This document shows positions 1 to 9,326 of a stretch of DNA of 35,341 nt, one piece after another; within the stretch, counting starts at the first letter, position 1, and every line of letters begins with the position of its first letter. Source of the stretch: Pedobacter sp. ASV19 (GTDB lineage Bacteria; Bacteroidota; Bacteroidia; Sphingobacteriales; Sphingobacteriaceae); the NCBI RefSeq assembly GCF_016429005.1, contig NZ_JAELTV010000024.1:1-35341 (forward strand), read 5' to 3'. The position numbers and the translations under genes are program-made. The notes under the pieces were generated by a model. It had not been told where the DNA came from. It searched no databases and saw only the letters and a program-made list of their open reading frames with translations.

Positions 1-1
1 A

Positions 2-817
2 GATCAACTGGTAAAATATGCAATTCTTAAAACCTTCGCCGGTTTAACGGAGATCAATAAAATAGAAAGAAGTCCTGCTCCACTAAGTCAGCTTTGTGTT
101 GGTGTTAAGTGTGGTGGCAGCGATGGCTTTAGTGGTATCTCTGCTAACCCATCAGTTGGTTATACTTCTGATTTGTTAGTTGCCCTTGGTGCTAAGGTTC
201 TGTTGGCAGAATTCCCGGAATTATGTGGAGCTGAGCAAAACATTATTGATAGATGTGTAGATAAACCTACGGCTGATAAGTTTATCAGACTTATGCAGGA
301 ATATGATGCGCAAGCCCATGCCGTGGGTTCGGGATTTCACATGAACCCATCACCTGGAAATATAAAAGATGGCTTAATTACGGACGCGATCAAAAGTACA
401 GGAGCAGCTAAAAAGGCAGGTACTTCTCCGGTTGTAGATGTTTTGGATTATACAGAACCTGCAACTAAACCAGGCTTAAGCTTGGTATGCACTCCTGGAA
501 ATGATGTGGAAGCAACCACTGGAAAAGCCGCTAGTGGCGCTACGTTAATCCTCTTTACTACTGGTTTAGGTACGCCAACAGGAAACCCTGTTTGTCCTGT
601 TATTAAAATAGCGACGAATACAGCGCTTACCAATAGAATGGGCGATATTATTGATATTGATACCGGAGCAATTATTCGCGGTGAAAAAACCATTGAGCAG
701 ATGGGCGAGGAGATTTTAGAATATTGTATCAAAGCAGCCAGTGGCGAAATAACTCCTAAAGCAGTATTGTTAAATCAGGATGATTTCATCCCTTGGAAAA
801 GAGGAGTTTCATTATAA
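2..817 (+). CDS. UxaA-family sugar-acid dehydratase, C-terminal part (probable L-fuconate dehydratase), 5' truncated
   Basis: The reading frame is open from base 2, so the gene starts upstream of the window; 271 residues are visible. The fragment matches the C-terminal catalytic half of altronate/galactarate dehydratases (UxaA/GarD family). It has a Cys-Gly-Gly-Ser-Asp-(G)-Phe-Ser-Gly motif near visible residues 37-45, a [12 protein letters not shown] stretch, and a glycine-rich segment ([16 protein letters not shown]) typical of the family. These enzymes remove water from sugar acids to give 2-keto-3-deoxy acids. The next genes form an L-fucose oxidation pathway that needs an L-fuconate dehydratase, so I infer that role here. 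UxaA-family halves are also known in the Campylobacter jejuni L-fucose island. The SDR gene follows after 12 nt. The family assignment is firm; the substrate is inferred. Altronate is the main alternative. Confidence 0.8.
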   Translation, partial: DQLVKYAILKTFAGLTEINKIERSPAPLSQLCVGVKCGGSDGFSGISANPSVGYTSDLLVALGAKVLLAEFPELCGAEQNIIDRCVDKPTADKFIRLMQEYDAQAHAVGSGFHMNPSPGNIKDGLITDAIKSTGAAKKAGTSPVVDVLDYTEPATKPGLSLVCTPGNDVEATTGKAASGATLILFTTGLGTPTGNPVCPVIKIATNTALTNRMGDIIDIDTGAIIRGEKTIEQMGEEILEYCIKAASGEITPKAVLLNQDDFIPWKRGVSL

Positions 818-829
818 ATTATATAGATC

Positions 830-1594
830 ATGTTTAGTTTAAAAGGAAAATCGGCGGTGATTACCGGCGGTGGAAGCGGAATAGGAAAAGCGATTTCCCT
901 CTGTTTTGCCAAACAGGGAGCAGCCGTACATATTATTGAATTGAATGCCGATGGTGCATCAGAGACCGTTCAGGAAATTAAGGCTGCAGGTGGTAATGCC
1001 TTGGCTTATGGTTGTGACGTAAGCCGCCAGGAACAGGTACTGGATACTTTTAATCAAATTGGCAGTGTAGATATCCTGGTGAACAATGCCGGGATTGCCC
1101 ATATTGGTAAGGCAGATACCACGAGTGAAGAGGATTTTGTTAAGGTATTTAATGTAAATGTTAAAGGTGCCTATAACTGTTTATATGCAGCGATTCCCTT
1201 GTTGAAAAAGGCAGGCGGTGGTGTGATCTTGAATATGGCTTCTATTGCTGCTGTAGTTGGGATTACAGATCGTTTTGCTTATTCTATGAGCAAAGGAGCA
1301 ATTTATGCCATGACCTTATCTGTTGCCCGGGATTATATGGCCGACCATATCCGCTGCAATAGTATTTCTCCGGCCAGGGTGCACACCCCTTTTGTAGATG
1401 GCTTTATTGCCAAAAACTATGCCGGACAGGAAGAAGAGATCTTTGAGAAATTATCGAAAAGCCAGCCGATGGGCAGGATGGGTAAACCAGAAGAAGTGGC
1501 TAACTTAGCCTTATATCTATGCTCGGATGAATCTGGATTTATTACAGGAAATGATTATCCTCTCGACGGAGGTTTTATAAAATTGAACAATTAA
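830..1594 (+). CDS. SDR dehydrogenase, probable 2-keto-3-deoxy-L-fuconate dehydrogenase
   Basis: This is a classical short-chain dehydrogenase of 254 aa, the usual family length. It shows the cofactor motif TGGGSGIG at residues 12-19, NNAG at 85-88, catalytic Ser138 and the intact YSMSK motif (Tyr151, Lys155). The C-terminal GNDYPLDGG stretch is the common SDR ending. It is cytoplasmic and uses NAD(P). It lies directly before the FAH-family hydrolase whose expected substrate is the 2,4-diketo product, so I infer it oxidises C4 of 2-keto-3-deoxy-L-fuconate. The other SDR in the operon (3290-4078) is the better candidate for the sugar dehydrogenase, but the split of the two activities rests on gene order and family resemblance only. 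Gaps to its neighbours are 12 and 11 nt. Confidence 0.82.
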   Translation: MFSLKGKSAVITGGGSGIGKAISLCFAKQGAAVHIIELNADGASETVQEIKAAGGNALAYGCDVSRQEQVLDTFNQIGSVDILVNNAGIAHIGKADTTSEEDFVKVFNVNVKGAYNCLYAAIPLLKKAGGGVILNMASIAAVVGITDRFAYSMSKGAIYAMTLSVARDYMADHIRCNSISPARVHTPFVDGFIAKNYAGQEEEIFEKLSKSQPMGRMGKPEEVANLALYLCSDESGFITGNDYPLDGGFIKLNN

Positions 1595-1605
1595 AGAATT
1601 AGATT

Positions 1606-2463
1606 ATGAAGTTAATTAGATGGGGCCTTGCGGGTAAAGAAAAAACAGGTGTAATTATTGACGATGTAAAGTACGATACTTCTGCTTTTGGTGAAGATTA
1701 TAATGAGGCCTTTTTTGAAAATAATGGATTAGTGCGTTTGGAGCAGTTCCTTCAGGAGCATAAAGGAAAATTGAATGCTATTGCAGAAGGAGAAAGATTG
1801 GGCTCGCCAATTGCACGTCCTTCTAAAATTGTATGTATAGGATTGAATTATGCAGACCATGCTAAGGAAACCAATGCACCCCTTCCTCCGGAGCCAGTGA
1901 TTTTTATGAAATCGACAACGGCATTAACTGGTCCGTTTGACCAGATCACCATTCCCAAAAATTCGGTGAAAACAGATTGGGAAGTGGAGCTTGCAGTTGT
2001 GATTGGTAAAAAAGCTTCTTATGTTGAAAAGGAAGAGGCGCTGGATTACGTTGCAGGATATGCTTTACATAATGATGTTTCGGAAAGAGAATTCCAGATT
2101 GAACGGAATGGTACCTGGGACAAAGGAAAGGGTTGTGATACTTTTGCACCTATAGGTCCCTTTTTGGCGACACAGGATGAGATTAAAGACGTGAATAATC
2201 TTCGCCTTTGGTTAAGTGTGAACGGTAAAATGATGCAGGATGGCAATACTTCAAACTTCATTTTTGATGTGCCTTTTGTGATTTCTTATGTGAGCCAGTT
2301 CATGACCTTGCTTCCTGGGGATGTGATCTCTACCGGTACACCAGCAGGTGTAGGTTTGGGTTTTAATCCGCCGGTGTACCTTAAAGATGGCGATGTGGTA
2401 GAATTGGGGATAGATGGGTTGGGTACTTCTAAGCAAGTGGCTAAAAATTATGTCAAGAATTGA
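1606..2463 (+). CDS. Fumarylacetoacetate hydrolase family protein, probable 2,4-diketo-3-deoxy-L-fuconate hydrolase
   Basis: This 285-aa protein has the FAH fold. An N-terminal domain of about 70 residues precedes the catalytic domain, which starts at the GLNYADHAKE motif (79-88). The metal-binding carboxylates are visible as Glu126 and Glu128 in DWEVELAVVIG and Asp157 in HNDVSERE. The STGTPAGVG motif is at 242-250. FAH enzymes cleave C-C bonds next to carbonyl groups. In the known L-fucose and L-rhamnose diketo-hydrolase pathways this step yields pyruvate and L-lactate. That product fits the lutABC genes found downstream in the same operon. The 3' end overlaps the next start codon by 14 nt, which suggests coupled translation. 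The family is certain; the exact substrate is inferred from context. Confidence 0.85.
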   Translation: MKLIRWGLAGKEKTGVIIDDVKYDTSAFGEDYNEAFFENNGLVRLEQFLQEHKGKLNAIAEGERLGSPIARPSKIVCIGLNYADHAKETNAPLPPEPVIFMKSTTALTGPFDQITIPKNSVKTDWEVELAVVIGKKASYVEKEEALDYVAGYALHNDVSEREFQIERNGTWDKGKGCDTFAPIGPFLATQDEIKDVNNLRLWLSVNGKMMQDGNTSNFIFDVPFVISYVSQFMTLLPGDVISTGTPAGVGLGFNPPVYLKDGDVVELGIDGLGTSKQVAKNYVKN

Positions 2464-3280
2464 TTCACATCAACATTTCTGGATTTACCAGGCTGAACGA
2501 GATACCTGGATAAGTGACCAGGAGAGCATTCTGAAGGATGACTTTATGCCGGAGCACCTGCTGCCCATTTTGACACATTATGGTTTTGAAGGATGTGTGG
2601 TGGTGCAGGCCGACCAGTCGGACGAAGAGACCTTGTTCCAGCTTAAAAATGCAGAAGAGCATTCCTTCATTAAAGGAGTTGTGGGTTGGGTGGATCTTCA
2701 GGCAAGGGATCTGGAAGATAAACTTTCTGGTTACCATGGGTATGATAAATTAAAAGGCTTCAGGCATATTTTGCAGGGAGAGCAAGACCGGGCACTGATG
2801 TTGCGCCCGGCCTTTAAAAAAGGTATTGAATTACTTGGGAAACACGGTTATACTTATGATATTTTGGTTTTTCCGGATCAGCTGGAGTATGCAGAAACCC
2901 TGGTTGCTGAGTTCCCGGATCAGCCTTTTGTTCTTGACCATCTGGGAAAGCCTGATATTAAAAATGGAAAAATAAGCGACTGGAGCCGTGCAATCAAGGC
3001 ATTGGCCAGGCATGAAAATTTGTATTGCAAAGCATCAGGTATGGTTACAGAAGCAGATCTGACGAACTGGAACGCAGCGGATTTTAAACCTTATCTGGAC
3101 GTCTTGTTTGAAGCGTTTGGAACCGGAAGGGTAATGTTTGGCTCCGACTGGCCCGTATGCAGGCTGGCAGCAACATACGGCCAGGTAACCAGGTTGATGG
3201 AGGATTATACTTTGTCATTCTCAAAACAGGAACAAGATGAGTTCTGGAGGGATAATGCAGTGCGTTTCTATAAATTATAA
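2450..3280 (+). CDS. Amidohydrolase (COG3618 type), probable L-fuconolactonase
   Basis: This 276-aa TIM-barrel amidohydrolase starts at the ATG at 2450. The open frame extends further upstream, but the metal motif DSHQHFW (5-11, His7 and His9) fits a start right at this ATG, and the longer version would run far into the FAH gene. Other family landmarks are FRHILQ with His106, LDHLGKP with Asp163/His164, and FGSDWPVC with Asp233. Members of this group hydrolyse sugar lactones such as L-fucono-1,5-lactone or L-rhamnono-lactone, or 4-sulfomuconolactone. In this operon it would open the lactone made by the sugar dehydrogenase to give L-fuconate. The 14-nt overlap with the FAH gene and the 9-nt gap to the next SDR place it firmly in the operon. 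Confidence 0.85.
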   Translation: MSRIDSHQHFWIYQAERDTWISDQESILKDDFMPEHLLPILTHYGFEGCVVVQADQSDEETLFQLKNAEEHSFIKGVVGWVDLQARDLEDKLSGYHGYDKLKGFRHILQGEQDRALMLRPAFKKGIELLGKHGYTYDILVFPDQLEYAETLVAEFPDQPFVLDHLGKPDIKNGKISDWSRAIKALARHENLYCKASGMVTEADLTNWNAADFKPYLDVLFEAFGTGRVMFGSDWPVCRLAATYGQVTRLMEDYTLSFSKQEQDEFWRDNAVRFYKL

Positions 3281-3289
3281 GCAGATAAA

Positions 3290-4078
3290 ATGGATTTACA
3301 ATTAAAGAATAAAATAATTGTTGTGACCGGTGGTGCGAAGGGCATTGGAGAAGGGATTGTAAAATTGCTGGCACAGGAAGGAGCAATACCGGTAATTATT
3401 GGCCGGAAAGAGGCTGATAATTTAAAAGTGGTTAGAGAAATAGAGCTGGCTGGAGGAAAGGCTGCCCAGATAAAAGCAGAATTAAAAGAGCCGGAGGCGT
3501 GTGAACGAGCTGTAAATGAGGTGATCCGTCAGTTTGGCCGTATAGATGGCCTGGTGAATAATGCTGGTGTAAATGATAGTATTGGCCTTGAAAATGGCAG
3601 TTATGCTGATTTTGTAGATAGCTTGCACAAAAATGTGGTCCATTATTTTTTAATGGCCAAGTATGCCCTGCCATCATTAAAGGCATCGGGCGGATCTATT
3701 GTGAATATTGGCTCTAAGACAGCGGAGACCGGACAAGGCGGGACTTCAGGCTATGCCGCTTCTAATGGGGCGAGAAATGCGCTGACCCGTGAATGGGCGG
3801 TAGAATTATTACCTTATGGCATCAGGGTGAATGCAGTCATCGTATCTGAGTGTTTTACGCCATTGTACCAGACCTGGATCAATACTTTAGAAAACCCTAC
3901 AGAAAAATTGAAATCTATTGTAGATAAGATTCCATTGGGGAAAAGGATGACCACGGCAGAAGAGATTGCCAATATGACCTTGTTTTTGCTATCAGAAAGA
4001 TCCAGTCATACCACCGGGCAATTGCTGCATGTAGATGGGGGTTATGTACATCTGGACCGTGCTTTAAATAACGGATAA
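3290..4078 (+). CDS. SDR family dehydrogenase with Asn in place of the catalytic Lys, probable L-fucose dehydrogenase
   Basis: This 262-aa short-chain dehydrogenase has TGGAKGIG at residues 13-20, NNAG at 90-93, Ser142 and Tyr155. The YxxxK motif reads YAASN, so residue 159 is Asn where the family has Lys. The surrounding segment (GARNALTREWAVELLPYGIRV) is otherwise well conserved in style, and the gene shows no sign of decay. I recall similar YAASNG-RNALTREWA segments in putative L-fucose dehydrogenases, so the change may mark the subfamily rather than loss of function, but I cannot verify this here. The expected reaction is NAD(P)-linked oxidation of L-fucose to L-fuconolactone in the cytoplasm, the first step of the pathway encoded around it. 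lutA starts 1 nt after its stop codon. Confidence 0.78.
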   Translation: MDLQLKNKIIVVTGGAKGIGEGIVKLLAQEGAIPVIIGRKEADNLKVVREIELAGGKAAQIKAELKEPEACERAVNEVIRQFGRIDGLVNNAGVNDSIGLENGSYADFVDSLHKNVVHYFLMAKYALPSLKASGGSIVNIGSKTAETGQGGTSGYAASNGARNALTREWAVELLPYGIRVNAVIVSECFTPLYQTWINTLENPTEKLKSIVDKIPLGKRMTTAEEIANMTLFLLSERSSHTTGQLLHVDGGYVHLDRALNNG

Positions 4079-4079
4079 T

Positions 4080-4820
4080 ATGAAGGTTGCTTTATTTATT
4101 CCTTGTTATGTGGATCAGTTTTATCCTAAAGCGGCCATTGCTACACTGGAGCTTTTGGAGAAATTTGGACTGGACGTCAGTTATCCTAAAAATCAAACTT
4201 GCTGCGGGCAACCGATGGCCAATTCTGGCTTTGAGCACCTGACCAAGGGCTGTAATAGCTTGTTTGTAGAGAATTTTTCGGGCTATGATTATGTTGTTTG
4301 CCCCTCGGGTAGTTGTGTAATGCACATCAAGGATCATTTGCATATAGAAGAAAATGAAGAAGCTGCGCAGGATATCCGGAATAAGGTTTATGAACTGACA
4401 GAATTCCTGGTAGATGTTTTAAAAATTGAAAAACTGGAGGCTTCGTTTCCTTATAAAGTCGGGCTTCATCAAAGTTGTCACGGACAGCGTGGATTGAAGC
4501 TTTCCCAGATGACAGAACTCGTGGCTGAGCCTTTTTCTAAACCTGGACATTTGTTGTCTATGGTAAAAGGGCTGGAATTGGTGGAACTGGACAGAAAGGA
4601 TGAATGCTGCGGATTTGGTGGCACCTTTTGCGTAACAGAGGAAGCTGTTTCTGTTAAAATGGGAAAAGACCGGGTGCTGGATCATGAAAGGAATGGGGCA
4701 GAATATATTACAGCAGGCGATCTTTCCTGTTTGATGCATATGGAGGGTATTTTAAAGCGCAGGGGAAGTAAGGTCAAAATTATTCATATCGCAGAAATCT
4801 TAAACCATCATTTGTCATGA
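4080..4820 (+). CDS. lutA: L-lactate oxidation complex subunit LutA
   Basis: This 246-aa protein carries two cysteine-rich CCG-type domains, as in LutA/YkgE and in heterodisulfide-reductase and glycolate-oxidase subunits. The first has Cys9, the CCGQP motif at 41-45 and Cys74/Cys79. The second has SCHGQRG (Cys132) and DECCGFGGTF (Cys175/Cys176). These motifs bind an iron-sulfur centre. LutA acts with LutB and LutC to oxidise L-lactate to pyruvate in the cytoplasm or at the membrane. Here the L-lactate would come from the FAH-family step encoded upstream, so the module recycles a pathway product rather than serving only external lactate. The gene starts 1 nt after the SDR stop and overlaps lutB by 4 nt (ATGA), a sign of translational coupling. 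Confidence 0.92.
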   Translation: MKVALFIPCYVDQFYPKAAIATLELLEKFGLDVSYPKNQTCCGQPMANSGFEHLTKGCNSLFVENFSGYDYVVCPSGSCVMHIKDHLHIEENEEAAQDIRNKVYELTEFLVDVLKIEKLEASFPYKVGLHQSCHGQRGLKLSQMTELVAEPFSKPGHLLSMVKGLELVELDRKDECCGFGGTFCVTEEAVSVKMGKDRVLDHERNGAEYITAGDLSCLMHMEGILKRRGSKVKIIHIAEILNHHLS

Positions 4821-6184
4821 AAGTACAGGATCATGCCCAGGCTGCGGCGCAATTTATTAAAGATGAGGAGCGGACCGACTGGCACGATGAAACTTTGTGG
4901 TTTGTCAGAAAGAAAAGAGATCTGGCTGCTCATGGAATACCGGAATGGGAACAGTTGAGGGAATGGGCATCACAGATTAAAGATCATACGCTTTCTAATC
5001 TGAGCCATTACCTGGAAAGTTTTGAGCAAAAGGCTATAGCGAATGGGATACGGGTGCATTGGGCAGCAGATGGAGAAGAACATAACCGGATTGTTCATCA
5101 GATTATTGCAGATCATGACCTGAAAAGGATTGTGAAAAGTAAAAGTATGCTGACCGAAGAGTGTCACCTTAACGAATACCTGATCCAGAAGGGGATTAGT
5201 GTAGTGGATACGGATTTGGGTGAACGCATTGTTCAGCTCAGAAAGGAAGCACCAAGCCATATTGTATTGCCTGCTATACATTTGAAGAAGCAGGATGTAA
5301 GTGATACATTTCACGATTTCCTGGATACAGAGAAGGGAAATAATGATCCCCAATATTTAACAGAGGCTGCAAGGCAGCACCTCCGGGATTATTTTATCGC
5401 TTCAGAACTGGCCATTACCGGGGTTAATTTTGCGATTGCAGAAACAGGCGGATTTGTGGTTTGTACTAATGAAGGGAATGCAGATATGGGGGCACATAAG
5501 GCCGATGTCCATATTGCTTGTATGGGCATTGAAAAAATAATTCCTAAAGCAGAGCACCTTGGTGTTTTTCTGCGCCTGTTGGCCAGGAGTGCCACCGGAC
5601 AGCCAGTTACAACGTATTCAAGCCATTTTCATCGTCCGAGAGAAGGACAGGAAATGCACCTGGTGATTGTAGATAACGGAAGGACAAGACAGCTCGGCCG
5701 CGCCGATTTCAGGAATTCCCTGAAATGTATCCGCTGTGCCGCTTGTTTTAATACTTGTCCTGTTTATCGCAGAAGCGGTGGTCATAGTTACCATACTGCG
5801 GTTGCCGGGCCTATTGGTTCTATATTAAATCCAAATCTGGATATGAAAGCCAATGCGGATTTACCATTTGCATCTACACTTTGTGGTTCCTGTAGTAACG
5901 TGTGTCCGGTGAAGATTGATATTCACGAACAACTGTACAAGTGGAGACAGGTGATTGTGCAGGCGGGATATGCACCTGTTTCCAAAAAACTGGGTATGGA
6001 GGGCATGGCTGCGGTATTATCGAGCCCGGCTTTATACCATTTTTCAGGAAAAATGGGCAGAACGACACTAAAATATGCACCTTTTTTGGTGAATAATGGA
6101 TTTAACCCCTGGTATAAACAAAGGGATATGCCTGCACCTCCAGCGGAAAGCTTTGGAGAATGGTATCAAAAAAACAGAAGCTAA
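4817..6184 (+). CDS. lutB: L-lactate oxidation iron-sulfur protein LutB
   Basis: This 455-aa protein has an N-terminal LUD domain (about residues 60-290, with the glycine-rich TGVNFAIAETGGFV segment) and a C-terminal ferredoxin-like region. The first 4Fe-4S motif is CxxCxxCxxxCP with Cys304, Cys307, Cys310 and Cys314. The second cluster starts at CGSCSNVCP (Cys356, Cys359, Cys363). This layout is diagnostic for LutB/YkgF, the electron-transfer subunit of the LutABC L-lactate oxidation system. It overlaps lutA by 4 nt, and its stop codon shares one base with the lutC start (TAATG). The length is normal and no lesion is visible. Electrons presumably pass to the quinone pool or a carrier; the sequence does not show which. 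Confidence 0.94.
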   Translation: MKVQDHAQAAAQFIKDEERTDWHDETLWFVRKKRDLAAHGIPEWEQLREWASQIKDHTLSNLSHYLESFEQKAIANGIRVHWAADGEEHNRIVHQIIADHDLKRIVKSKSMLTEECHLNEYLIQKGISVVDTDLGERIVQLRKEAPSHIVLPAIHLKKQDVSDTFHDFLDTEKGNNDPQYLTEAARQHLRDYFIASELAITGVNFAIAETGGFVVCTNEGNADMGAHKADVHIACMGIEKIIPKAEHLGVFLRLLARSATGQPVTTYSSHFHRPREGQEMHLVIVDNGRTRQLGRADFRNSLKCIRCAACFNTCPVYRRSGGHSYHTAVAGPIGSILNPNLDMKANADLPFASTLCGSCSNVCPVKIDIHEQLYKWRQVIVQAGYAPVSKKLGMEGMAAVLSSPALYHFSGKMGRTTLKYAPFLVNNGFNPWYKQRDMPAPPAESFGEWYQKNRS

Positions 6185-6777
6185 TGAATTCCAGAGATCG
6201 TATTTTACAGGCAGCGGCGGAGAACCAGCCTGCCCAGAGGGATTTGCCGGTGATTGATTTTGAACGGTTAATCCGTTATGATGAACCTGCAGTTGTATTT
6301 GAACAGGTGTTGACAAAGATTGGCGGCCAGCTGATCCGGGTAAAGAGCCTGGAAGAAGTAAAGAGGCGGTTTGCTGGAGAAGATCAGGAGAAGTTCTGCA
6401 TCGATGCCATTGATTGTACAGAAGAGGACCGGCTGAAAATGAAAGCCTGGAAAGCTACTGATCTTGCTTTACTACATACCTTATATATAAGAGGTTCTTT
6501 TGGTGTAGCTGAAAACAGTGCAGTTTGGGTAGACGAGCTTGCTATGGTGAACCGTCTGTTACCTTTTATTTGTGAACACTTGTTTGTTGTATTAGAAGAG
6601 AAAGAAATTGTACCAACGATGCATCATGCTTATCAAAAAACAGATGTGAGCCGTACTGGCTTCGGATCTTTTATCGCCGGACCTTCGAAAACGGCTGATA
6701 TTGAACAGAGTCTGGTGATTGGTGCCCATGGACCAAGGAGTTTAACCATTTACCTGATAGAAAACGATTCGATATGA
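6184..6777 (+). CDS. lutC: L-lactate utilisation protein LutC (LUD domain)
   Basis: I chose the ATG at 6184, which overlaps the lutB stop as TAATG and gives 197 aa with the start MNSRDRIL. An upstream in-frame ATG at 6160 would extend into lutB and adds no family sequence. The protein is a LUD-domain protein with the conserved [12 protein letters not shown] segment and the C-terminal signature [19 protein letters not shown], followed by the [10 protein letters not shown] ending. LutC has no obvious cofactor motif and completes the LutABC set. The GH95 gene begins inside its stop codon (ATGA overlap), so this cytoplasmic catabolic gene is translationally linked to a secreted fucosidase. Confidence 0.92.
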   Translation: MNSRDRILQAAAENQPAQRDLPVIDFERLIRYDEPAVVFEQVLTKIGGQLIRVKSLEEVKRRFAGEDQEKFCIDAIDCTEEDRLKMKAWKATDLALLHTLYIRGSFGVAENSAVWVDELAMVNRLLPFICEHLFVVLEEKEIVPTMHHAYQKTDVSRTGFGSFIAGPSKTADIEQSLVIGAHGPRSLTIYLIENDSI

Positions 6778-9326
6778 AGAAGAAAACGATTTTAGTTGCG
6801 GTTCTTTTTTGGACTTCCTATGCTATGGGGCAGCAGAAAGATTCTGGCCTTAGGATGTGGTATGCCAAACCTGCCGGGGTATGGGAGGAAGCTTTACCTC
6901 TTGGAAATGGTCGTTTGGGTGCTATGGTTTTTGGAAGGGTGAGTAAAGAGCGCTTGCAGCTTAACGACAATACACTCTGGTCTGGCAGTCCAAATGATGG
7001 GAATAATCCCAATGGGCCAACTGTACTTCCGGAGGTTAGAAAGGCAGTTTTTGAAGGGAAATATGATGAAGCGGCCAAGCTTTGGAAAAAAATGCAGGGA
7101 CCTTATTCTGCGAAGTATTTGCCATTGGGTGATTTGATCCTGGATTTTAAATTAAAGGATTCTACGGCTGCGGCTTACATGCGGGATTTGGATTTGAATA
7201 CCGCAATTGCTAAGGTGAGTTATAAGATTGCGGGTGTTACGTACACAAGGGAGGCTTTTATCAGTTATCCAGACCGGGTACTTGTGGTCAGGATCAGCGC
7301 GGACCGTAAAGGAGCAATTCAGTTTAATGCGGGGCTTTCCAGCAAATTGAAATATCAGGTAAATGCTCCGGACGACCAGGATCTGGTTTTAAAAGGTAAA
7401 GCACCAAAATTTGTAGCCAATCGTGATTATGAACCCAAGCAGGTTGAATATGACGACTGGAAAGGGGAAGGTATGAACTTCGAGATTCACCTGCGCGTCA
7501 AACCTGAAGGTGGATCGGTGAAAAGGTCTGGAAATGCATTGACTGTATCTGGTGCAGATGCGGTTACCTTATATCTCAGTTCAGGAACTAGTTTTAATGG
7601 TATTGATAAGTCGCCAGGGCTGGAAGGAAAAGATCCTGCTGTTGAGGCCAGACAACACATCCTGCTGGCCTACGGAAAAACTTATGAGACGATGAAAAAA
7701 GCACATCTTGCCGACTATCAGCGTTTGTTCAAAAGAGTGAGTTTTAATCTTCCTGTTAATGCGGAGGCTTTGAAGTTGCCGGTCAATGAAAGGATGCTTC
7801 GTTTAAATAAGGGTGGGGCAGATCCGCATTTACAAATGCTTTATTATCAGTTTGGACGTTATCTGATGATCTCCAGCTCAAGAAAAGATTCTCGGGCGAC
7901 TAATCTTCAGGGTATCTGGAATGACCTGGTTCAACCGCCCTGGAGCAGCAATTATACCACCAATATCAATACAGAAATGAACTATTGGCTGGCAGAGAAT
8001 ACCAATTTGTCTGAATGTCATGAGCCGCTCTTCAATTTTATGGAGCAACTGGCTATAAACGGTGCCAAAACGGCTAAAGTGAATTATAATATACAAGAGG
8101 GATGGCTTGCCCATCACAACTCTGATATCTGGGCCAAGACTTCTCCGGCGGGAGGCTACGACTGGGATCCTAAGGGGATGCCCAGATGGTCGGCCTGGCC
8201 AATGGCTGGAGCCTGGTTCTGCCAGCATGTTTGGCAACACTATGAATTTACAGGAGACCAGAAATTCTTAAAGGAAAAGGCCTACCCATTAATGAAAGGG
8301 GCAGCGCAGTTTATGTTGAGCTGGCTGGTTAAAGACAATCAGACACCTTATTATGTGACTAATCCCTCTACTTCACCAGAAAATACGGTTAAGATTGAAG
8401 GAAAAGAATACCAGCTGTCCAAAGCCAGTACGATGGATATGGCGATCATCAGAGAACTTTTTTCCAATACGGTTAAAACTGCAGAAATCTTAAATACGGA
8501 TCAGGAATTTAAATCTAAACTGGAGAAGATGATTCCACTGCTGTATCCTTATCATATTGGACGTTATGGACAATTACAGGAATGGTTTAACGATTGGGAT
8601 GATCCCAATGATAAACACCGTCATATTTCTCATTTGTTTGGTTTGTATCCCGGAGACCAGATTTCTCCGCTCAGAACGCCTGAACTTGCGGCGGCAGCCA
8701 AACAGTCTCTGTTGCAAAGGGGAGACGAAAGCACAGGCTGGTCAATGGCCTGGAAAATCAACTGGTGGGCCAGATTACTTGATGGTAACCACGCTTATAA
8801 GATGATTCTCTCCGGTCTGAATTATATTGATCCGGGCAAGGCGAAGGAGCAGATGAGTGGAGGAGGTGCCTATCCGAATTTATTTGATGCACATCCGCCT
8901 TTTCAGATTGATGGTAATTTTGGGGCTACTGCAGGTATTACAGAAATGTTGCTGCAAAGCCATAGCGGTGAACTGAATTTATTGCCAGCTTTGCCTGATG
9001 CCTGGCCGGAAGGAGAAATTAAAGGGATTAAAGGCCGTGGTAATTTTGAAGTGAACATTAAATGGGCCGGCGGTAAACTGAGTCAGGCAAAGATCACTTC
9101 GCTGGCAGGTGGGAATTGTGTATTGAGAACTACTGTTCCTGTAAAGGTACTTGAGGTTAAGGTTATTGAAAAGGACGGTGTAAATCCGCTGATGTCATTT
9201 ACCGAGACTGGAAAATATGAAAATGCAGCCGGTGTAAAGCTGCAGGAGATTAATAGCTTGGGTAAATACAGGATTAGTTTTAAAACGGAGAAAAATAAAG
9301 TATATACGATAGTTCCGGCAGGTTAG
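6774..9326 (+). CDS. GH95 family alpha-L-fucosidase, secreted
   Basis: This 850-aa protein starts with a Sec signal peptide ([20 protein letters not shown]). An N-terminal beta domain begins at [19 protein letters not shown], followed by an (alpha/alpha)6 catalytic barrel and a C-terminal beta domain from about residue 740. Catalytic landmarks of GH95 are present: NINTEMNYW with Asn397 and Asn399, TNPSTSPEN with Glu536 as the candidate general acid, and [12 protein letters not shown] with Asp713. These correspond by motif to Asn421, Asn423, Glu566 and Asp766 of Bifidobacterium AfcA. GH95 enzymes typically act on alpha-1,2-L-fucosyl linkages, although some release alpha-L-galactose. It is the last gene of the L-fucose operon, overlapping lutC by 4 nt, and it meets the convergent AraC gene with a 4-nt tail overlap. 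Periplasmic or outer-membrane location is expected; there is no lipobox. Confidence 0.94.
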   Translation: MKKKTILVAVLFWTSYAMGQQKDSGLRMWYAKPAGVWEEALPLGNGRLGAMVFGRVSKERLQLNDNTLWSGSPNDGNNPNGPTVLPEVRKAVFEGKYDEAAKLWKKMQGPYSAKYLPLGDLILDFKLKDSTAAAYMRDLDLNTAIAKVSYKIAGVTYTREAFISYPDRVLVVRISADRKGAIQFNAGLSSKLKYQVNAPDDQDLVLKGKAPKFVANRDYEPKQVEYDDWKGEGMNFEIHLRVKPEGGSVKRSGNALTVSGADAVTLYLSSGTSFNGIDKSPGLEGKDPAVEARQHILLAYGKTYETMKKAHLADYQRLFKRVSFNLPVNAEALKLPVNERMLRLNKGGADPHLQMLYYQFGRYLMISSSRKDSRATNLQGIWNDLVQPPWSSNYTTNINTEMNYWLAENTNLSECHEPLFNFMEQLAINGAKTAKVNYNIQEGWLAHHNSDIWAKTSPAGGYDWDPKGMPRWSAWPMAGAWFCQHVWQHYEFTGDQKFLKEKAYPLMKGAAQFMLSWLVKDNQTPYYVTNPSTSPENTVKIEGKEYQLSKASTMDMAIIRELFSNTVKTAEILNTDQEFKSKLEKMIPLLYPYHIGRYGQLQEWFNDWDDPNDKHRHISHLFGLYPGDQISPLRTPELAAAAKQSLLQRGDESTGWSMAWKINWWARLLDGNHAYKMILSGLNYIDPGKAKEQMSGGGAYPNLFDAHPPFQIDGNFGATAGITEMLLQSHSGELNLLPALPDAWPEGEIKGIKGRGNFEVNIKWAGGKLSQAKITSLAGGNCVLRTTVPVKVLEVKVIEKDGVNPLMSFTETGKYENAAGVKLQEINSLGKYRISFKTEKNKVYTIVPAG

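Noticed and set aside
3290-4078. Asn159 as a sign of a pseudogene
   Set aside because: The frame is intact, all other SDR motifs are kept, and the gene is tightly placed in a functional-looking operon, so subfamily variation is more likely than decay.
4970-5353. 127-codon minus-strand frame within lutB
   Set aside because: It overlaps a well-supported lutB with intact iron-sulfur motifs and has no recognisable domain.
8557-8805. 82-codon plus-strand frame within GH95
   Set aside because: It is an out-of-frame shadow of the GH95 catalytic domain.
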